A stretch of 64,000 bases of DNA from Pseudomonas peradeniyensis (GCF_014268935.2 NZ_JABWRJ020000003.1:1107501-1171500), one strand, 5' to 3'; shown: positions 8,608 through 15,993, numbered from the stretch's first letter. The notes: generated by a model not told the origin, from the letters alone. Program-made: numbers and translations.

Positions 8608-9867
8608 ATGCTCGCCGTCGCACAACCGTTGTCCGCTACACGCCAGAACCTCTGGCGCCTGACCTTCATCCGCATTCTCGTGCTGGCGGCCCAGGCCGGC
8701 TCCGTGGGCGTGGCCTACTGGACCGAGCTGCTGCCGTTGCCGTGGTTCTCGCTGGCGGTGACGCTGGCGCTGTCGTCGCTGCTGTGCGCGTTCACCGCCC
8801 TGCGCCTGCGCCTGTCGCTGCCGGTCACCGAGCTCGAATACGCCCTGCAATTGGCCTGCGATCTGCTGATCCACAGTGCCCTGCTTTATTACTCGGGTGG
8901 TTCGACCAACCCCTTCGTCTCTTATTACCTGGTGCCGCTGGCGATCGCCGCGGTCACGCTGCCATGGATCTACTCGCTGGTGCTCTCGGGCATTGCCCTG
9001 GTGGCCTACAGCTTGCTGCTGGTGCAGTACTACCCGCTGGAAACGCTGCCGCTGGCCCGCGACACCATGCAGGTCTATGGCATGTGGCTGAGCATCGCCC
9101 TCGCCGCGGGGGTGATCACCTTCTTCGCCGCGCGCATGGCCGAGGAGCTGCGTCGGCAGGAGAACCTGCGCGCTGAACGCCGTGAAGAAAGCCTGCGCGA
9201 CGAGCAGCTGCTGGCTGTGGCCACCCAGGCCGCTGGCGCCGCCCATGAGCTGGGCACGCCGCTGGCGACCATGAGCGTGCTGCTCAATGAAATGCGCCAG
9301 GATCACGCCGACCCCCTGTTGCAGGAAGACCTGCAGATCCTTCAGGACCAGGTCAAACTGTGCAAGGAAACCTTGCAGCAACTGGTGCGCGCCGCCGAGG
9401 CCAACCGGCGCCTGGCGATCATCGAGCAGGACGTCACCGCCTGGCTGGACGAGGCGCTCAACCGCTGGCACCTGATGCGCCCCGAGGCCAGCTACCGCTT
9501 CCAGCGCCTGCGCGATGGCGTGGTGCCGCGGTTGACGCCGCCGCCGGACCTGACCCAGGCGCTGCTGAACTTGTTGAACAACGCCGCCGATGCCTGCCCG
9601 GACGACCTGGAGGTGCGCCTGGACTGGGACGCCCAGGACATCGTCATCAGCATCCGCGACCATGGCCCCGGCGTGCCGCCGGCCATCGCCGAGGCGATCG
9701 GCAAACCCTTCATTACCACCAAGGGCAAAGGCTTCGGCCTGGGCCTGTTCTTGAGCAAGGCCAGCGTGACGCGTGCGGGCGGTTCGGTGAAACTCTATAG
9801 TCATGAGCAGGGTGGCACCCTGACCGAATTGCGCCTGCCCCATGGCAAGCGAGGAGATGCAAGATGA
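8608..9867 (+). CDS. roxS: Redox-sensing histidine kinase RoxS (RegB/PrrB family)
   Basis: Membrane sensor kinase, 419 aa from the ATG at 8608 (GGGAGAG upstream). About six N-terminal transmembrane helices contain GGSTNPF (residues 97-103), the heptad linked to ubiquinone sensing in RegB. The dimerisation box AAGAAHELGTPLA carries the phospho-acceptor His213. Cys252 (KLCKE) lies 39 residues later, at the place of the redox-active cysteine of RegB. C-terminal ATP-binding motifs NLLNNAADACPDD, DHGPGVP and GFGLGLFLS are present. In pseudomonads RoxS with RoxR controls terminal oxidases and the cyanide/redox response. It overlaps roxR by 4 bp. Confidence 0.95.
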   Translation: MLAVAQPLSATRQNLWRLTFIRILVLAAQAGSVGVAYWTELLPLPWFSLAVTLALSSLLCAFTALRLRLSLPVTELEYALQLACDLLIHSALLYYSGGSTNPFVSYYLVPLAIAAVTLPWIYSLVLSGIALVAYSLLLVQYYPLETLPLARDTMQVYGMWLSIALAAGVITFFAARMAEELRRQENLRAERREESLRDEQLLAVATQAAGAAHELGTPLATMSVLLNEMRQDHADPLLQEDLQILQDQVKLCKETLQQLVRAAEANRRLAIIEQDVTAWLDEALNRWHLMRPEASYRFQRLRDGVVPRLTPPPDLTQALLNLLNNAADACPDDLEVRLDWDAQDIVISIRDHGPGVPPAIAEAIGKPFITTKGKGFGLGLFLSKASVTRAGGSVKLYSHEQGGTLTELRLPHGKRGDAR

Positions 9868-10424
9868 GCGAAGAAAACCAGGTCGAAGGCGAAGAACTGC
9901 CGCACCTGCTGCTGGTGGATGACGACGCCACCTTTACCCGGGTGATGGCCCGGGCCATGGCCCGTCGCGGGTTCCGCGTCAGTACCGCGGGTTCCGCCGA
10001 GGAAGGCCTGAAACTGGCCGAGCAGGACCTGCCGGACTACGCCACGCTGGACCTGAAGATGGAAGGCGACTCTGGCCTGGTGCTGCTGCCCAAGCTGCTG
10101 GAGCTGGACCCGGAGATGCGGGTGGTGATCCTGACCGGCTACTCGAGCATCGCCACGGCGGTCGAGGCGGTCAAGCGCGGGGCCTGCAACTACCTGTGCA
10201 AGCCGGCGGACGCCGACGATGTGCTGGCGGCGCTGCTCTCGGAGCACACTGACCTGGATACCCTGGTGCCGGAAAACCCGATGTCGGTGGATCGCCTGCA
10301 GTGGGAGCACATCCAGCGGGTGCTGAGCGAGCACGAGGGCAACATCTCCGCCACGGCGCGGGCGCTGGGCATGCACCGGCGCACGCTGCAGCGCAAGTTG
10401 CAGAAGCGCCCGGTGCGGCGCTGA
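9864..10424 (+). CDS. roxR: Response regulator RoxR (RegA/PrrA family)
   Basis: 186-aa two-domain regulator. The receiver has the acidic pocket LLVDDD (about 18-21), the phosphorylation site Asp63 (ATLDLKM) and the conserved Lys in LCKPADADD. The C-terminus is a Fis-type helix-turn-helix (NISATARALGMHRRTLQRKL). It starts inside the stop of roxS (ATGA overlap), so the pair is translationally coupled. It is the partner of RoxS and activates or represses respiratory genes according to quinone/redox state. Confidence 0.95.
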   Translation: MSEENQVEGEELPHLLLVDDDATFTRVMARAMARRGFRVSTAGSAEEGLKLAEQDLPDYATLDLKMEGDSGLVLLPKLLELDPEMRVVILTGYSSIATAVEAVKRGACNYLCKPADADDVLAALLSEHTDLDTLVPENPMSVDRLQWEHIQRVLSEHEGNISATARALGMHRRTLQRKLQKRPVRR

Positions 10425-10433
10425 AGTCCACTG

Positions 10434-10514
10434 GGGGCGCTGCGCGCCCCATCGCCGGCAAGCCGGCTCCCACAAGGATCACCGATGCCCTGTGGGAGCC
10501 GGCTTGCCGGCGAA
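10434..10514. repeat. REP pair (inverted) with small hairpin after roxR
   Basis: A perfect hairpin GGGGCGC-TGC-GCGCCCC (10434-10450) is followed by TCGCCGGCAAGCCGGCTCCC (from 10452) and its inverse ending near 10514, about 18 nt apart. This is the GCCGGCAAGCCGGCTCC variant of the Pseudomonas REP family, different in sequence from the GGGGCAAGCCCGCTCCC variant elsewhere in the window. It lies between the convergent roxR and 62-aa genes and may end both transcripts. Confidence 0.75.
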
Positions 10515-10541
10515 AGGGCCGCAAAGCGGCCCCGCCTTCTA

Positions 10542-10730
10542 TCAGGCTTTCACCCCCGAGCGGTCAACCCGCACCGCCAGCTGCCCAGCCCCCGATGGCG
10601 CATCGAACGCTACCTGTCCCCCAGCCGGCACTTTCGCCCGGCCAATCACCTTGCCGGCACGCAGCAACTCCAGCGGCATGCCTTCCATCGACTGGCCCGA
10701 AGCCAGTTCCAGTTTGATCTTGATATTCAT
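10542..10730 (-). CDS. Small conserved-looking protein, 62 aa, downstream of PLC-like gene
   Basis: A short ORF beginning MNIKIKLELASGQSMEGMPL and ending AVRVDRSGVKA. GGAGGTCACCG lies directly before its ATG. It starts 14 bp after the stop of the 544-aa gene and is almost certainly co-transcribed with it. The sequence alternates hydrophobic and polar residues in short strands (IKIKLELA, VAFDAP, QLAVRVDRS), suggesting a small all-beta protein. It has no signal peptide or membrane segment. Function is unknown; a partner, chaperone or immunity protein for the upstream product is possible but unproven. Confidence 0.7.
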   Translation of the reverse strand: MNIKIKLELASGQSMEGMPLELLRAGKVIGRAKVPAGGQVAFDAPSGAGQLAVRVDRSGVKA

Positions 10731-10744
10731 CGGTGACCTCCTTG

Positions 10745-12379
10745 TCACGCGTTGCGATCGATATAGAGCGTGGTCTTGCCGTCCAGGCTGGCGATCAGTT
10801 CCGGTGAACCGCCGCGGAACTGGCGGAACAGGTTGCGCCCGCGCTGCTTGCCGTCGGCCGGTACCTGCACACTCGGGTGGAACTGGTCGGTGAGTTCGAC
10901 ATAGGCGCTCCATGGGCCGATGTACGACTCGTTGAGCCGGTCGGTGACGCTGAAGGCGTAGCGCACCGCGTTGCCCCGCTGCCAGTTCAGGCCATCGGGC
11001 TCGCGGCGCTCCCAGCCGGTGATCGCCGGTGAGGCGGCCGGGGCATCGATGAAGCCGGTAGGCTTGTTCGGCTTGTAGTCCTTGAGCAGCAGGTAGGTGC
11101 TCCAGCCCCACCAGTCGCCGATGCGGTTGCGGTCGTTGAGGTCGTTGACATCCTTGCGCCGCAGCACGGTCTTGCCGTCCTGGAAGTACAGCGGGGCGAA
11201 GTTGCCGGGCACCAGATCCTGCTCGGCGGCCCGCAGGTCGGGCGCCAGGCGCAGCGCCGAGAAGTCCTTCGCCGCCGGTGCGCGGCCTTCGGCGAAGGCC
11301 TGGAACACCTCGTCGGCCGAACGTTGCACGGCGCGGTCCACCTGGCGACGGTTGGCCACATCGACGCTGTCGAAGTAGCGCTTGTCGCCGTAGGCGCGCC
11401 ATTGCTCGCCTTCGGCATTGCGCACGGCCAGGCCGTACTTGCTGTCCTCGTCGTGCATGAAGCGCGAGATCAGCGAGCCGACGTCACTCGGCGTGACGGT
11501 ATCGGCCAGGGCCTTGCGCGGCACCCGCAGGTGGCCGGCGGAGAACAGGTCGGTGAGGAAGTGGTCGGCGAAGGCGTTCATCGCGTAGGCCAGTTGCAGG
11601 TCGCGCTCCTCGCCGCTGGCGCGGGCTTTCAGCGCCTGCTGCAGGGCGGCGGCGTGGCCGGCCTGGTAGGCCGCCAGCGCCCAGGGGCCGAAGTGATCCC
11701 AGTTGCTGGCGGCCAGTTTCAGGTAGCGGCCCAGGGGGAACAGGTCGGAGGCGAAGCTGCCGCCCCCGGTGATGCGGTTCCAGCGCGCCGACAGGCTGTC
11801 ACCCAGCGCGTCATAGGCCTCGTGGGGCTGACGGCCGTCCTTGATGGCCTGGTTGGCGGCGCCGATTTCTTCCTGCATGACCGCAAGGATCTGTTCGGCT
11901 TCCGCCTTGGCTGCCGGCAGGCGCGCCAGGGAATCGAAGGCCTGGGTGAAGCGATCGACCCGTTCGGCGTCGTTGGCGCCATCGGCGATCGGGTGATCGG
12001 GCAAACCGTAGAAGTCGCCGCCCAGGGCGATCACCTGGCCATAGGTCAGGCTCAGGCCGTTGGGCAACGGCAGCGGCGACTGGTGGGCGGGGATACCCGG
12101 TTGACCCGCCTCAAAGCGCAGCAGGGTGTTGTCGCCGATGGCGGTGTGTTCGCCGCCTTCGAAGAACAGCTCCGGCCCGCGCCGTGCGGAGGGGCCGCGA
12201 GCCGGTGGCGGCGCAAGGCGGTGGTACTTGACGGTGTGATGGCCATGCATGACCAGCATCAGATGGCTGTCGGTGCCGGGCAGGGCGACGCCCTGTTCCT
12301 CGAACAGTTGCTCGAGGTCGGCGACCACCAGCGTTGCCTGGGCCTTCGCGGCCGCAGGCATTGTGTGCATTCCTGACAT
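10745..12379 (-). CDS. Putative zinc-dependent phospholipase C / P1-nuclease-fold protein, 544 aa
   Basis: The central region has NWDHFGPWALAAYQAGH (226-242) and DHFLTDLFSAGH, giving His273-x3-Asp277-x5-His283. That spacing matches the His-x3-Asp-x5-His zinc ligands of bacterial zinc phospholipase C and the related P1-nuclease fold. YGQVIALGGDFYGLP (113-127) and MHDEDSKYGL (308-317) look like further fold landmarks. The C-terminal 170 residues contain a beta-rich segment. No signal peptide or transmembrane helix is visible, which is unusual for a PLC. AAGGAG precedes the ATG at 12379. A LexA-type box 38 bp upstream suggests SOS control. Assignment to the fold is inference from motif spacing; substrate unknown. 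Confidence 0.7.
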   Translation of the reverse strand: MSGMHTMPAAAKAQATLVVADLEQLFEEQGVALPGTDSHLMLVMHGHHTVKYHRLAPPPARGPSARRGPELFFEGGEHTAIGDNTLLRFEAGQPGIPAHQSPLPLPNGLSLTYGQVIALGGDFYGLPDHPIADGANDAERVDRFTQAFDSLARLPAAKAEAEQILAVMQEEIGAANQAIKDGRQPHEAYDALGDSLSARWNRITGGGSFASDLFPLGRYLKLAASNWDHFGPWALAAYQAGHAAALQQALKARASGEERDLQLAYAMNAFADHFLTDLFSAGHLRVPRKALADTVTPSDVGSLISRFMHDEDSKYGLAVRNAEGEQWRAYGDKRYFDSVDVANRRQVDRAVQRSADEVFQAFAEGRAPAAKDFSALRLAPDLRAAEQDLVPGNFAPLYFQDGKTVLRRKDVNDLNDRNRIGDWWGWSTYLLLKDYKPNKPTGFIDAPAASPAITGWERREPDGLNWQRGNAVRYAFSVTDRLNESYIGPWSAYVELTDQFHPSVQVPADGKQRGRNLFRQFRGGSPELIASLDGKTTLYIDRNA

Positions 12380-12416
12380 GATTTGCTCCTTGCAATGTCC
12401 GGATAATCCATTTTTA

Positions 12417-12436
12417 TACTGTATGTATATACAGTA
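12417..12436 (-). promoter_or_regulatory. LexA (SOS) box
   Basis: TACTGTATGTATATACAGTA on the plus strand, differing at one position from the E. coli-type consensus TACTGT(AT)4ACAGTA. It lies 7 nt past the predicted -10 of the PLC-like gene, so LexA would cover the transcription start. The site ends more than 130 bp from the divergent transporter gene, so the minus-strand gene is the likely target. Confidence 0.85.
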
Positions 12437-12442
12437 ATCCGT

Positions 12443-12470
12443 ACTATATTCAGGAAAATTCCTACGTCAA
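12443..12470 (-). promoter_or_regulatory. Sigma-70 promoter of the PLC-like gene
   Basis: On the minus strand TTGACG (12470-12465) and TATAGT (12448-12443) are separated by 16 bp, close to consensus. The LexA box follows immediately, the arrangement of many strongly repressed SOS genes. Confidence 0.65.
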
Positions 12471-12569
12471 GACCTCTTTGTGCGGGTATCTGGCTGCTGT
12501 GGCGGGCGCAAGTCCGCTGGCACTCACGTATGATTGCGCCCCTGACGGTATTTCCCGGGAACACGTTGC

Positions 12570-13511
12570 ATGCTTGCCCTTCTCATCCAGACACTGAACA
12601 TCACGGCCCCTGTGTTCGCCATGCTGTTCATGGGCGTGCTGCTCAAGCGCATCCGCTTGATCGACGACAACTTCAACCGGGTCGCCTCGAAGCTGGTGTT
12701 CAACGTGTGCATGCCGGCGCTGCTGTTCCTCGGCATCTACCACGCCGACCTGGCATCCGCGGTGAAGCCCGGGGTGATCCTCTACTTCGTGGTTGCGACG
12801 CTGGCGTGTTTCGGCCTGGCCTGGGGCCTGGCGATCTGGCGCTGCCCGCGGGCGGACCGGGGCGTCTACACGCAGGGCGCGTTTCGCGGCAACAACGGCG
12901 TGATCGGCCTGGCACTGGCGGCCAGCCTGTATGGCGACTACGGTATATCCCTCGGCGCGGTGCTGGCCGGGCTGGTGATCCTCCTGTACAACTCGCTGTC
13001 GGCGGTGGTCCTGGCGGTGTACAGCCCGGACCTGAAATCCGACCCGTGGAGCATCTGCAAGAGCATCCTCAGCAACCCGTTGATCATCAGCGTGCTGCTG
13101 GCCACGCCCATGGCCTACGGCCAGGTGCCGCTGCCCAACTGGCTGCTGACCTCGGGGGACTACCTGGCGCAGATGACCTTGCCGCTGGCGTTGATCTGCA
13201 TCGGCGGCACCCTGTCACTGGCGGCGCTGCGCGACAGTGGCCGGCTGGCCATCGACGTCAGCCTGGTGAAGATGGTCTGGCTGCCGGTGCTGGGAACGCT
13301 TGGCGCCTGGTTGTGCGGTTTTCGCGGTGCCGAGCTTGGCATCCTGTTCCTCTACATCGGCAGCCCCACCGCGGCGGCCAGTTATGTGATGGCGCGGGAG
13401 GCCAACGGCAACCATGAGCTGGCGGCGTCGATCATCGTGATCACCACGCTGATGGCCGCAGTCACCACGAACATCGGGATTTTCTTCTTGCAATGGGGTG
13501 GATGGATTTAG
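12570..13511 (+). CDS. AEC-family (auxin efflux carrier-type) transporter
   Basis: 313-aa inner-membrane protein with about ten hydrophobic helices in two halves, opening MLALLIQTLNITAPVFAMLF. It contains CMPALLFLGI and FRGNNGVIGLALA, features of the AEC/malonate-efflux family, and a C-terminal GSPTAAASYVMAREANGN motif typical of that fold. Members export or import small carboxylates or amino acids; the substrate cannot be told. It ends 48 bp before aroP on the same strand, so co-transcription is possible. Confidence 0.85.
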   Translation: MLALLIQTLNITAPVFAMLFMGVLLKRIRLIDDNFNRVASKLVFNVCMPALLFLGIYHADLASAVKPGVILYFVVATLACFGLAWGLAIWRCPRADRGVYTQGAFRGNNGVIGLALAASLYGDYGISLGAVLAGLVILLYNSLSAVVLAVYSPDLKSDPWSICKSILSNPLIISVLLATPMAYGQVPLPNWLLTSGDYLAQMTLPLALICIGGTLSLAALRDSGRLAIDVSLVKMVWLPVLGTLGAWLCGFRGAELGILFLYIGSPTAAASYVMAREANGNHELAASIIVITTLMAAVTTNIGIFFLQWGGWI

Positions 13512-13559
13512 TCCATTGCAAGCAAAACCAATAACACTGCCTCACCTAAAGGACACTTC

Positions 13560-14915
13560 ATGCAAGACCAGAGCACGCCCGAGCGCTTGCAGCGCGGGCT
13601 GAAGAATCGCCATATCCAGCTGATCGCGCTGGGCGGGGCCATCGGCACCGGGCTGTTCCTGGGCATCGCCCAGACCATCCAGCTGGCCGGCCCGTCGGTG
13701 TTGCTGGGCTACGCCATCGCCGGCCTGATGGCCTTCCTGATCATGCGCCAGCTGGGCGAGATGGTGGTCGAGGAGCCGGTCGCCGGCAGCTTCAGTCACT
13801 TCGCGCACCAGTACTGGAGCGAGTTCGCCGGTTTCGTTTCGGGCTGGAACTACTGGGTGGTCTACGTGCTGGTCGGCATGGCCGAGCTCACTGCGGTGGG
13901 CATCTACGTGCAGTACTGGTGGCCGGATTTCCCCACCTGGGCCACGGCGGCGATCTTCTTCGTGGTGATCAACGCGATCAACCTGAGCCAGGTGAAGGTT
14001 TACGGCGAAATGGAGTTCTGGTTCGCCCTGGTCAAGGTGGTGGCGATCGTCAGCATGATCGGTTTCGGTGCCTGGCTGCTGACCAGTGGCCACGGTGGGC
14101 CGGATGCCAGCGTCGCCAACCTGTGGCAGTACGGTGGCTTCTTCCCCAATGGCGTCACCGGGCTGATCATGGCCCTGGCGGTGATCATGTTCTCCTTTGG
14201 TGGCCTGGAGCTGGTGGGCATCACCGCCGCCGAGGCGGCCAACCCGCGTGAGAGCATCCCGAAGGCCACCAACCAGGTGGTCTATCGCATCCTGATCTTC
14301 TACATCGGCGCGCTGGCCGTGCTGCTGTCGCTGTATCCGTGGCAGAAGGTGGTGCAGGGCGGCAGCCCGTTCGTGATGATCTTCCACGAGCTGGACAGCG
14401 ACCTGGTTGCGACCATCCTCAACGTTGTGGTGCTGACCGCCGCGCTGTCGGTCTACAACAGCTGCGTGTACGCCAACAGCCGCATGCTGTTCGGGCTGGC
14501 CACGCAGGGTGACGCGCCGCGCCAGCTGCTCAAGGTCAGCCGTCGTGGTGTGCCGCTCACTGCGTTGGGCGTGTCGGCCTTCGCCACTGGCCTGTGCGTG
14601 GTGATCAACTACCTGATGCCGGGCGAGGCCTTCGGTCTGCTCATGGCTTTGGCGGTGTCGGCGCTGGTGATCAACTGGGCGAGCATCAGCATTACCCACC
14701 TGAAGTTCCGCAAGGCCAAGCTGGCGGCGGGTATCCAGCCGTTCTACCGGAGCCTGGGGCATCCGCTGACCAACTACCTGTGCCTGGCGTTCATTGTGTT
14801 GATCCTGGTGGTGATGTACCTGACGCCGCCGATTCGTATTTCGGTGATGTTGATTCCGGCGTGGATTGCTGTGTTGTGGGTGGCGTTCCGGATCAAGAAG
14901 GCGCGGCAGGCCTGA
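13560..14915 (+). CDS. aroP: Aromatic amino acid permease AroP
   Basis: 451-aa APC-superfamily permease with 12 hydrophobic helices. It matches E. coli AroP over long stretches: LKNRHIQLIALGGAIGTGLF, MRQLGEMVVEEPVAGSFSHF, INAINLSQVKVYGEMEFWF, MFSFGGLELVGITAAEA and VVLTAALSVYNSCVYANSRM. It imports phenylalanine, tyrosine and tryptophan with protons. The ATG at 13560 lies after AAAGGACACTTC. A stem-loop follows the stop. Confidence 0.93.
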   Translation: MQDQSTPERLQRGLKNRHIQLIALGGAIGTGLFLGIAQTIQLAGPSVLLGYAIAGLMAFLIMRQLGEMVVEEPVAGSFSHFAHQYWSEFAGFVSGWNYWVVYVLVGMAELTAVGIYVQYWWPDFPTWATAAIFFVVINAINLSQVKVYGEMEFWFALVKVVAIVSMIGFGAWLLTSGHGGPDASVANLWQYGGFFPNGVTGLIMALAVIMFSFGGLELVGITAAEAANPRESIPKATNQVVYRILIFYIGALAVLLSLYPWQKVVQGGSPFVMIFHELDSDLVATILNVVVLTAALSVYNSCVYANSRMLFGLATQGDAPRQLLKVSRRGVPLTALGVSAFATGLCVVINYLMPGEAFGLLMALAVSALVINWASISITHLKFRKAKLAAGIQPFYRSLGHPLTNYLCLAFIVLILVVMYLTPPIRISVMLIPAWIAVLWVAFRIKKARQA

Positions 14916-14926
14916 TTTTATCTAGT

Positions 14927-14961
14927 TCGGTTTCGGGATGTTCATGACGTCCTGAAACCGA
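14927..14961 (+). terminator. Stem-loop after aroP
   Basis: TCGGTTTCGGG (14927-14937) pairs with CCTGAAACCGA (14951-14961), 11 bp with one G-T pair and a 13-nt loop. It starts 12 nt after the aroP stop. There is no T-run, so it may act as a 3'-end structure rather than an efficient intrinsic terminator. Confidence 0.45.
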
Positions 14962-15070
14962 GCAGGCTTGGATGGCGTATTATGGTCATTCAAGGTTGTT
15001 TTCAATCTCTCGGTTGCCATCGCAGGCAGTCAACACATTGCCAATTATCTAACCTCCAACTTCGCATCTC

Positions 15071-15107
15071 TTGATCTTGATCTTGATCTTGATCTTGCTG
15101 TTGCTTC
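15071..15107. repeat. TTGATC hexamer microsatellite at left end of repeat copy A
   Basis: Four exact tandem TTGATC units (15071-15094) are followed by TTGCTG and TTGCTT. The equivalent end of copy D (about 55081-55098) carries TTGCTC units, so a hexamer run seems to be part of this repeat end and varies between copies. Confidence 0.8.
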
Positions 15108-15395
15108 TAAGTGCGCGATAGTTCAGGCGACGCCAATTGCGACTTCAGGAGGCCGAGCGGAGTTCTTGCGAAGGGAGGTGACGGGCATGGATGCCCGTCA
15201 AGCGCTGCGCCCCAGGATGGGGCGTTCAGCGCGGTCCTCCCGGGAGCAAGAACGGAGCGAGGGAACCCCGGAGCGAAGCGTAGGGGCCGGATGAATGGAG
15301 CGAGGATTTTTTGGTTCCTTTTTGATCCTTCAAAAAGGGACCCGCCGTAAGGGCGGAAAGGTGACTCTGCGTCACCATCGCAAATGAATGCGCAT
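15101..15395 (+). repeat. Long intergenic repeat, copy A (295 bp)
   Basis: Nearly identical along its whole length to copy D (55093-55387), and related inverted to copies B and C. It contains several hairpins: GACGGGCATGGATGCCCGTC near 15180-15199, a GCGCCCC/GGGGCG hairpin, CCTTTTTGA-TCCT-TCAAAAAGG, and CCGCC-GTAA-GGGCGG near the right end. The right end reads ATGAATGCGCAT. No ORF in it has Pseudomonas-like codon use. Confidence 0.85.
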
Positions 15396-15419
15396 ATAAC
15401 TTTTAAAACAAACTATTTA

Positions 15420-15455
15420 AAAGTCAAAGTCAAAGTCAAAGTCAAAGTCAAAGAC
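15420..15455. repeat. AAAGTC hexamer microsatellite between copies A and B
   Basis: Five exact tandem AAAGTC units (15420-15449) plus AAAGAC, in the short spacer between the facing ends of repeat copies A and B. Composition is AT-rich compared with the flanking elements. Confidence 0.85.
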
Positions 15456-15482
15456 GGTCGGCGTCGGTTTTTATTGTTGTAA

Positions 15483-15795
15483 GCGCATTCATTTGCGATG
15501 GCGACGCAGAGTCACCTTTTCGCCCTTACGGCGAGTCACTTTTTGTCAAACGCCCGGAGCGCCGGCCGGACAAAAGTAACCAAAAAACGCTGCGCTCCAT
15601 TCATCCGGCCCTACGCTTCGCTCCGGGTCCCCTCACTACGGCCTTGCTCCCGGGAGGACCGCGCTGCAGGGCCCATCCTGGGCCCCAGCGCTTGACGGGC
15701 ATCCATGCCCGTCACCTCCCTCCGCAAGGCCTGCGTTCGGCCTCCTGAAGTCGCGAAGGTACGGGCGGCGCCTGGACTGGCGTAGCTGTCGCTAG
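15483..15795 (-). repeat. Long intergenic repeat, copy B (inverted relative to A)
   Basis: Begins GCGCATTCATTTGCGATGGCG, the inverse of the copy A right end, so A and B face each other. It matches copy C but has about 14 extra bases in the loop of the central hairpin (near 15560-15580). It ends in the same GGCGCCTGGACTGGCG and GCTGTCGCTAG as copy C. Confidence 0.85.
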
Positions 15796-15885
15796 CAGGC
15801 TTGGGAGTTAATCTTAAGGCCTGCGTTCGGCCTCCTGAAGTCGCGAGGTCACGGGCGGCACCTGGGCTGGCGCAGCTGTCGCTAG
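15726..15885. repeat. Two 70-bp direct repeats
   Basis: 15726-15795 and 15816-15885 are near-identical 70-mers (starting AAGGCCTGCGTTCGGCCTCC and ending GCTGTCGCTAG), 90 bp apart. They duplicate only the outer end of repeat copy B. This looks like a local duplication or a second, truncated insertion. Confidence 0.85.
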
Positions 15886-15913
15886 TGGACGGGGTGGTTA
15901 ATCTTCTGATCGC

Positions 15914-15970
15914 CAAGCTGTATGGACCACCCACATGGGTTACACAGTAGTTCACCCACATAGGTAACAG
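15914..15970. repeat. Twofold motif resembling an insertion-sequence end
   Basis: ACCCACATGGGTTACA is followed about 20 bp later by ACCCACATAGGTAACA. Spaced imperfect repeats of this kind occur at the ends of some IS families such as IS21. No transposase fragment is present, so at most it is a solitary end left after deletion. Confidence 0.3.
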
Positions 15971-15993
15971 TCACGAGGCCAGGGCGCCCGCCC

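Larger units (their letters stand above)
14916..15993. other. Gene-free, repeat-filled region between aroP and the decarboxylase-family gene
   Basis: 1,078 bp with no credible gene. It holds, in order, the aroP stem-loop, a TTGATC hexamer run, repeat copy A, an AAAGTC hexamer run, repeat copy B with a 70-bp direct duplication at its end, and a short twofold motif resembling an insertion-sequence end. Reading frames that cross it are translations of the repeats and their composition is repeat-driven. Confidence 0.8.

Noticed and set aside
12462..12743. 93-aa minus-strand ORF across the start of the AEC transporter gene
   Set aside because: His/Glu/Arg-rich shadow frame of the plus-strand transporter, with no ribosome site.
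15420..15455. CRISPR-like array at the AAAGTC tandem
   Set aside because: Units are 6 bp with no spacers and no cas genes nearby; this is a microsatellite.
14968..15961. Several small ORFs in the repeat region (14968-15294, 15498-15695, 15611-15961)
   Set aside because: They are translations of the intergenic repeat, recur at 54.5-55.4 kb in both orientations, and have no start signals or family.
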